The notes beneath the pieces are model-generated. The model was not told where the DNA came from, searched no databases, and was given only the letters and a program-made list of their open reading frames with translations. The translations under genes were made by a program, and so were the position numbers. Shown piece by piece: positions 61,298 to 64,000 of a stretch of DNA of 64,000 nucleotides. Position 1 is the stretch's first letter; every line of letters begins with the position of its first letter. This stretch comes from Roseomonas aeriglobus (GTDB taxonomy: Bacteria; Pseudomonadota; Alphaproteobacteria; Sphingomonadales; Sphingomonadaceae). The stretch is taken from contig JAFHKN010000002.1 in the NCBI GenBank assembly GCA_016937575.1, positions 2,666,001 through 2,730,000 on the forward strand, in the 5' to 3' direction.

Positions 61298-61850
61298 TAT
61301 CGCTGGCGCCCTCGCCCCGCCCGCGCCGCGTCGCGATCAGCCCGACCGCCAGCGCCGCGATCCCGGCAGTCACCACCGTCTTCTTGGCAAGACCCCGTTT
61401 GTTGAACGCGATCTGGGCGCGAATGCCGGTTTCCGCCGGGATGTTGGGAATGCGCGCCTGCGCCAGATCCTCGACCACGCCCTCGACCACGTTGACGCGG
61501 TCCGCGCCGAGCAGCAGCAGCCAGTGAAGCCAATTGGATTCGCTCCAGCGAAATGCAGCCCGGCGCATCATGCCGCTCACCCCGCTCGGCGGGCTGGAGG
61601 TTCCGACCACCGCGGGCCGGCGGACATGCTCGATCGACTGGAGGATCTCGACGTCAGGCATCTGACCGGCCGGGCGGTCCCAGTCGCGGGTCAGCCCGAC
61701 ATCGCGCGACTGGTCACGCATCGGATAGGTCGGATCATTGTCGCGGTCGGCATCGACGCCCCATCCCGGGATCGTCGCGGGGTCGACCAGATGCGGGCTG
61801 CGCGTCTTGGCGAGCGCCACTGCGGCGCGCGGGGTGGTATCGTCAGCCAT
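61287..61850 (-). CDS. Hypothetical protein with one membrane helix
   Basis: 187 aa from ATG 61850, which overlaps the end of the upstream alcohol dehydrogenase gene by 8 bp. The N-terminal ~75 residues are polar (TIPGWGVDADRDNDPTYPMRD), the middle contains RWSESNWLHWLLLLGADRVNVVEG, and a single hydrophobic helix near the C-terminus (TAGIAALAVGLIATRR) ends with a basic tail. I do not recognise the family. The overlaps with both neighbours point to a three-gene unit: dehydrogenase, this protein, MBL hydrolase. Confidence 0.82.
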   Translation of the reverse strand: MADDTTPRAAVALAKTRSPHLVDPATIPGWGVDADRDNDPTYPMRDQSRDVGLTRDWDRPAGQMPDVEILQSIEHVRRPAVVGTSSPPSGVSGMMRRAAFRWSESNWLHWLLLLGADRVNVVEGVVEDLAQARIPNIPAETGIRAQIAFNKRGLAKKTVVTAGIAALAVGLIATRRGRGEGASDNVA

Positions 61851-62988
61851 GGGGCACCAGCACGGGTTTGATGCAGCCATCGAGCTTGTCGGCGAACATA
61901 CGGTAGGCGTCGGCGACCGCGTCGAGCGGCAGCCGGTGCGTGATCATTGCCTTGGGATCGATATGCCCCTTGCGGACATGGTCGATCAGCCGCGGCAGCA
62001 GGCGTTTGACCGACGCCTGGTTGGCACGGATCGTGATGCCCTTGTTCACGACGTTGCCGATCGGGACCATGTTCCCGGTCGGGCCGTAGACGCCGACCAC
62101 CGACACCACGCCGCCCTTCTTCACCGAATTGATCGCCCAGTGGAGCGGGATCGCCGAGCCCGCCTGCAACTTCAGCTTCGATCCGGTCAGCCACTGCAGG
62201 AAATTGCCCTTGGCATCGCCTCCGACCGCGTCGATGCAGACGTCGGCCCCCAGCCCGTCGGTCGTCTTCTTCATGAACACGACGACGTCGTCGACTTCCT
62301 TGAAATTATAGACCTCGGCCGGGGCGTAGCGCCGAACGAAATCGAGGCGGTAGTCGTGCATGTCGAACACGATCACGCGCCCGGCACCGAACAGCCAGGC
62401 GCAGCGCGCGGCCATGATGCCGACCGGCCCCGCACCGAACACCACCACCGTATCCCCCGGCTGGATGCCGGCCATCTCGGCGGCCTGATAGCCGGTGGGA
62501 ACGACGTCGGTCAGCAGCACGGCGTCGTCCGGATCCATCCAGTCGGGAATCACCATCGGCCCGACATCGGCATAGGGCACGCGGACATATTCGGCCTGGC
62601 CACCGTCGTAACCGCCCGCCGTATGGGAATAGCCGAAGATGCCGCCGACCGCGGTCGCCTGCGCGTTCGATTCGTGACAGTTGCCGAACAGGCCCTGCTG
62701 GCAGAAGTGGCAGCGGCCGCACGCGATGTTGAAGGGCACCAGCACATGGTCGCCGGGCTTCACCGTTTCGACCGCCGACCCGACCTGTTCGACGATCCCG
62801 CAGAACTCATGACCGAAGGTCATGCCAACGCGGGTGTCGGGGACCATCCCGTGATAGAGGTGCAGGTCCGATCCGCAAATGCACGATCGCGTCACCCGGA
62901 CGACGGCGTCCTGGGGATGTTCGATCCGCGGCATCGGCTTTTGCGACAGCCGGACCCGGTACGGGCCCCGATAATCCATTGCCAGCAT
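61843..62988 (-). CDS. Zinc-dependent alcohol dehydrogenase (formaldehyde dehydrogenase-like branch)
   Basis: 381 aa medium-chain dehydrogenase. Catalytic zinc ligands lie in CICGSDLHLYHG and TFGHEFCG, four structural zinc cysteines in CGRCHFCQQGLFGNC, and the NAD-binding motif is FGAGPVGIMAAR. The VPYADVGPMVIPDWM and IDAVGGDA blocks fit the branch that includes glutathione-independent formaldehyde dehydrogenase-like enzymes and threonine dehydrogenase relatives. It oxidises an alcohol or reduces an aldehyde; substrate unknown. The unknown gene downstream overlaps its stop. Confidence 0.91.
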   Translation of the reverse strand: MLAMDYRGPYRVRLSQKPMPRIEHPQDAVVRVTRSCICGSDLHLYHGMVPDTRVGMTFGHEFCGIVEQVGSAVETVKPGDHVLVPFNIACGRCHFCQQGLFGNCHESNAQATAVGGIFGYSHTAGGYDGGQAEYVRVPYADVGPMVIPDWMDPDDAVLLTDVVPTGYQAAEMAGIQPGDTVVVFGAGPVGIMAARCAWLFGAGRVIVFDMHDYRLDFVRRYAPAEVYNFKEVDDVVVFMKKTTDGLGADVCIDAVGGDAKGNFLQWLTGSKLKLQAGSAIPLHWAINSVKKGGVVSVVGVYGPTGNMVPIGNVVNKGITIRANQASVKRLLPRLIDHVRKGHIDPKAMITHRLPLDAVADAYRMFADKLDGCIKPVLVPHG

Positions 62989-63136
62989 GCGCGTTCCTTC
63001 CGCGACACCGAACCGCGCGCACTGCCGCCAGTTCCCCTCGGGCAGGAGAAATACCGACGTTTTATCAATGACTTAATCTGGGTTATAGCCTTTGGCCAGC
63101 CGCCCAACCTGTGTCTATCACCTAGGACAGCGCCGT

Positions 63137-64000
63137 TCAGGCGGTCAGCGTCTGGCGACAGGCGAACTGACGCAATAGTTCGTCCGCCGGCATCGGTCGC
63201 CCGTAGCGGAACCCCTGCATCTCATCGCAATGCAGCTTCTGGAGCACGGCTTCCTGGCACGGCGTTTCGACACCCTCGGCGATGACCTGCAACCCCAGGC
63301 TCTGCGCCATGGTGATCACCGCGCCGACGATCGCCGCATCGCTGGCGCGCCGGTCGATTTTGGCGATGAAGCTGCGATCGATCTTCAATCGGGTCAGGGG
63401 ATATTTCTGAAGGAGGCTGAGCGACGCGAAACCGGTGCCGAAATCGTCGAACGCCACATGGACGCCCAGTTTGCGCAGGCGACGCAACGCGCGAGTGGAT
63501 TGGCTATGGTTCTGAAGCACCGTATTCTCGGTGATCTCCAGTTCCAGGCACGAGCCCGCTACGGCATGGCGGTCCAGCGCGGCGCTTACGACATCGAACA
63601 GGCGGTCCGACCGCAGCTGGCCGGCAAACAGGTTCACGCCTATCCGCAGTGGCCCCATGCCAGCGGCCTGCCACGCCGCGGCGGTGCTGCACGCCTGGTC
63701 GATGATCCAGTCGCCGACTTCGTCGGCAACCGGACTTTGTTCCAGGATTTCGACGAAGATCCTGGGCGACAGCAGACCGTGATCGGGATGCCGCCAGCGC
63801 AGCAACGCCTCGACGCCCGCGAACGCGCCGGTGGCGGCGTGAACCTGCGGCTGGAACCACAGCTCGAATTCGCCCCGCGACACCGCGCCGCGCAGGTCGG
63901 CGTTGAGGCGCAACCGCTGTTCGGACCGGAGCTGCATCGCGCGGGTGAAGAAGGTGCGGACGCCGCCGCCCTGCGCCTTGGCGCTGTGGAGTGCGAGGTC
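63137..64000 (-). CDS. GGDEF-EAL diguanylate cyclase/phosphodiesterase protein (partial, 5' end outside window)
   Basis: The frame is open to the end of the window, giving 287 visible residues. The first ~20 (DLALHSAKAQGGGVRTFF) match the C-terminal edge of a GGDEF domain; the rest is a complete EAL domain with EALLRW, NLFAGQL, LEITEN, DDFGTGFASLSLLQKYPLTR and the AEGVET motif, all metal and catalytic residues kept. It should hydrolyse cyclic di-GMP to pGpG. Whether the GGDEF half is active and what sensor precedes it lie outside the window. An ATG at 63937 is internal to the gene. Confidence 0.9.
   Translation of the reverse strand, partial: DLALHSAKAQGGGVRTFFTRAMQLRSEQRLRLNADLRGAVSRGEFELWFQPQVHAATGAFAGVEALLRWRHPDHGLLSPRIFVEILEQSPVADEVGDWIIDQACSTAAAWQAAGMGPLRIGVNLFAGQLRSDRLFDVVSAALDRHAVAGSCLELEITENTVLQNHSQSTRALRRLRKLGVHVAFDDFGTGFASLSLLQKYPLTRLKIDRSFIAKIDRRASDAAIVGAVITMAQSLGLQVIAEGVETPCQEAVLQKLHCDEMQGFRYGRPMPADELLRQFACRQTLTA

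Overview
The window looks like chromosome of a high-GC alphaproteobacterium, most probably a sphingomonad (Sphingomonas or a close relative). The pointers are Caulobacter/sphingomonad-type xylose (Weimberg) genes, the rpmI-rplT-pheS-pheT block, a UdgX gene near a radical-SAM HhH protein, a TonB-dependent receptor/TetR/MFS cluster, a TSUP-TIGR02186 pair, and many palindromic GTCATCCCCGCG-type repeats. Coding is dense, ATGA or GTGA overlaps are common, and I see no prophage, IS element, CRISPR array, rRNA or tRNA.

Layout. 0-1.8 kb: end of an osmoprotectant-type ABC importer with a fused permease/binding-protein subunit. 1.8-3.7 kb: xylX-xylB behind a candidate xyl operator. 3.7-7.7 kb: overlapping minus-strand operon of a circularly permuted ATP-grasp/alpha-E protein, a transglutaminase-like protein and a six-helix membrane protein. 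7.9-11.2 kb: UdgX, hemerythrin and a radical-SAM HhH protein (DNA-damage theme). 11.3-14.5 kb: S-formylglutathione hydrolase, ROK sugar kinase, phospholipase D family protein. 14.6-17.9 kb: rpoZ and an RNase R gene interrupted by a repeat. 17.9-20.2 kb: glpD-HIT-DUF5946. 20.3-25.6 kb: APC permease, adenosine kinase, EI24-type membrane protein plus lipoprotein, queG. 25.7-32.9 kb: ABC-2 exporter, Tat-type MsrB, CHAP protein, TSUP/TIGR02186, HerA-like ATPase. 33-40 kb: AsmA, rpmI, rplT, a frameshifted GIY-YIG nuclease, pheS, pheT. 40.2-48 kb: SDR, mutarotase, prfC, MFS, TonB receptor, TetR. 48-56 kb: metallophosphoesterase, alcohol dehydrogenase, exonuclease-BRCT, hemerythrin, YbbP/YbbA-like ABC system, SGNH esterase. 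56-64 kb: amidohydrolase/acylase divergent pair, DUF427, glutaredoxin, MBL hydrolase, unknown protein, zinc alcohol dehydrogenase, and the end of a GGDEF-EAL protein.

The most notable signal is not one gene but the palindromic repeats. A 90-93 bp element (93 bp = 31 codons) occurs about eight times plus fragments. One 93-bp copy sits in frame inside pheT, an unrelated three-hairpin element sits in frame inside pheS, a third family interrupts rnr where a 9-base homopolymer decides the frame, and a small GIY-YIG nuclease gene is bracketed by two copies of the first family. This suggests frame-preserving, protein-invading palindromes comparable to the Rickettsia palindromic elements, possibly tied to a GIY-YIG enzyme. 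The permuted ATP-grasp operon and the UdgX/hemerythrin/radical-SAM cluster are the best protein-level candidates for poorly described systems.
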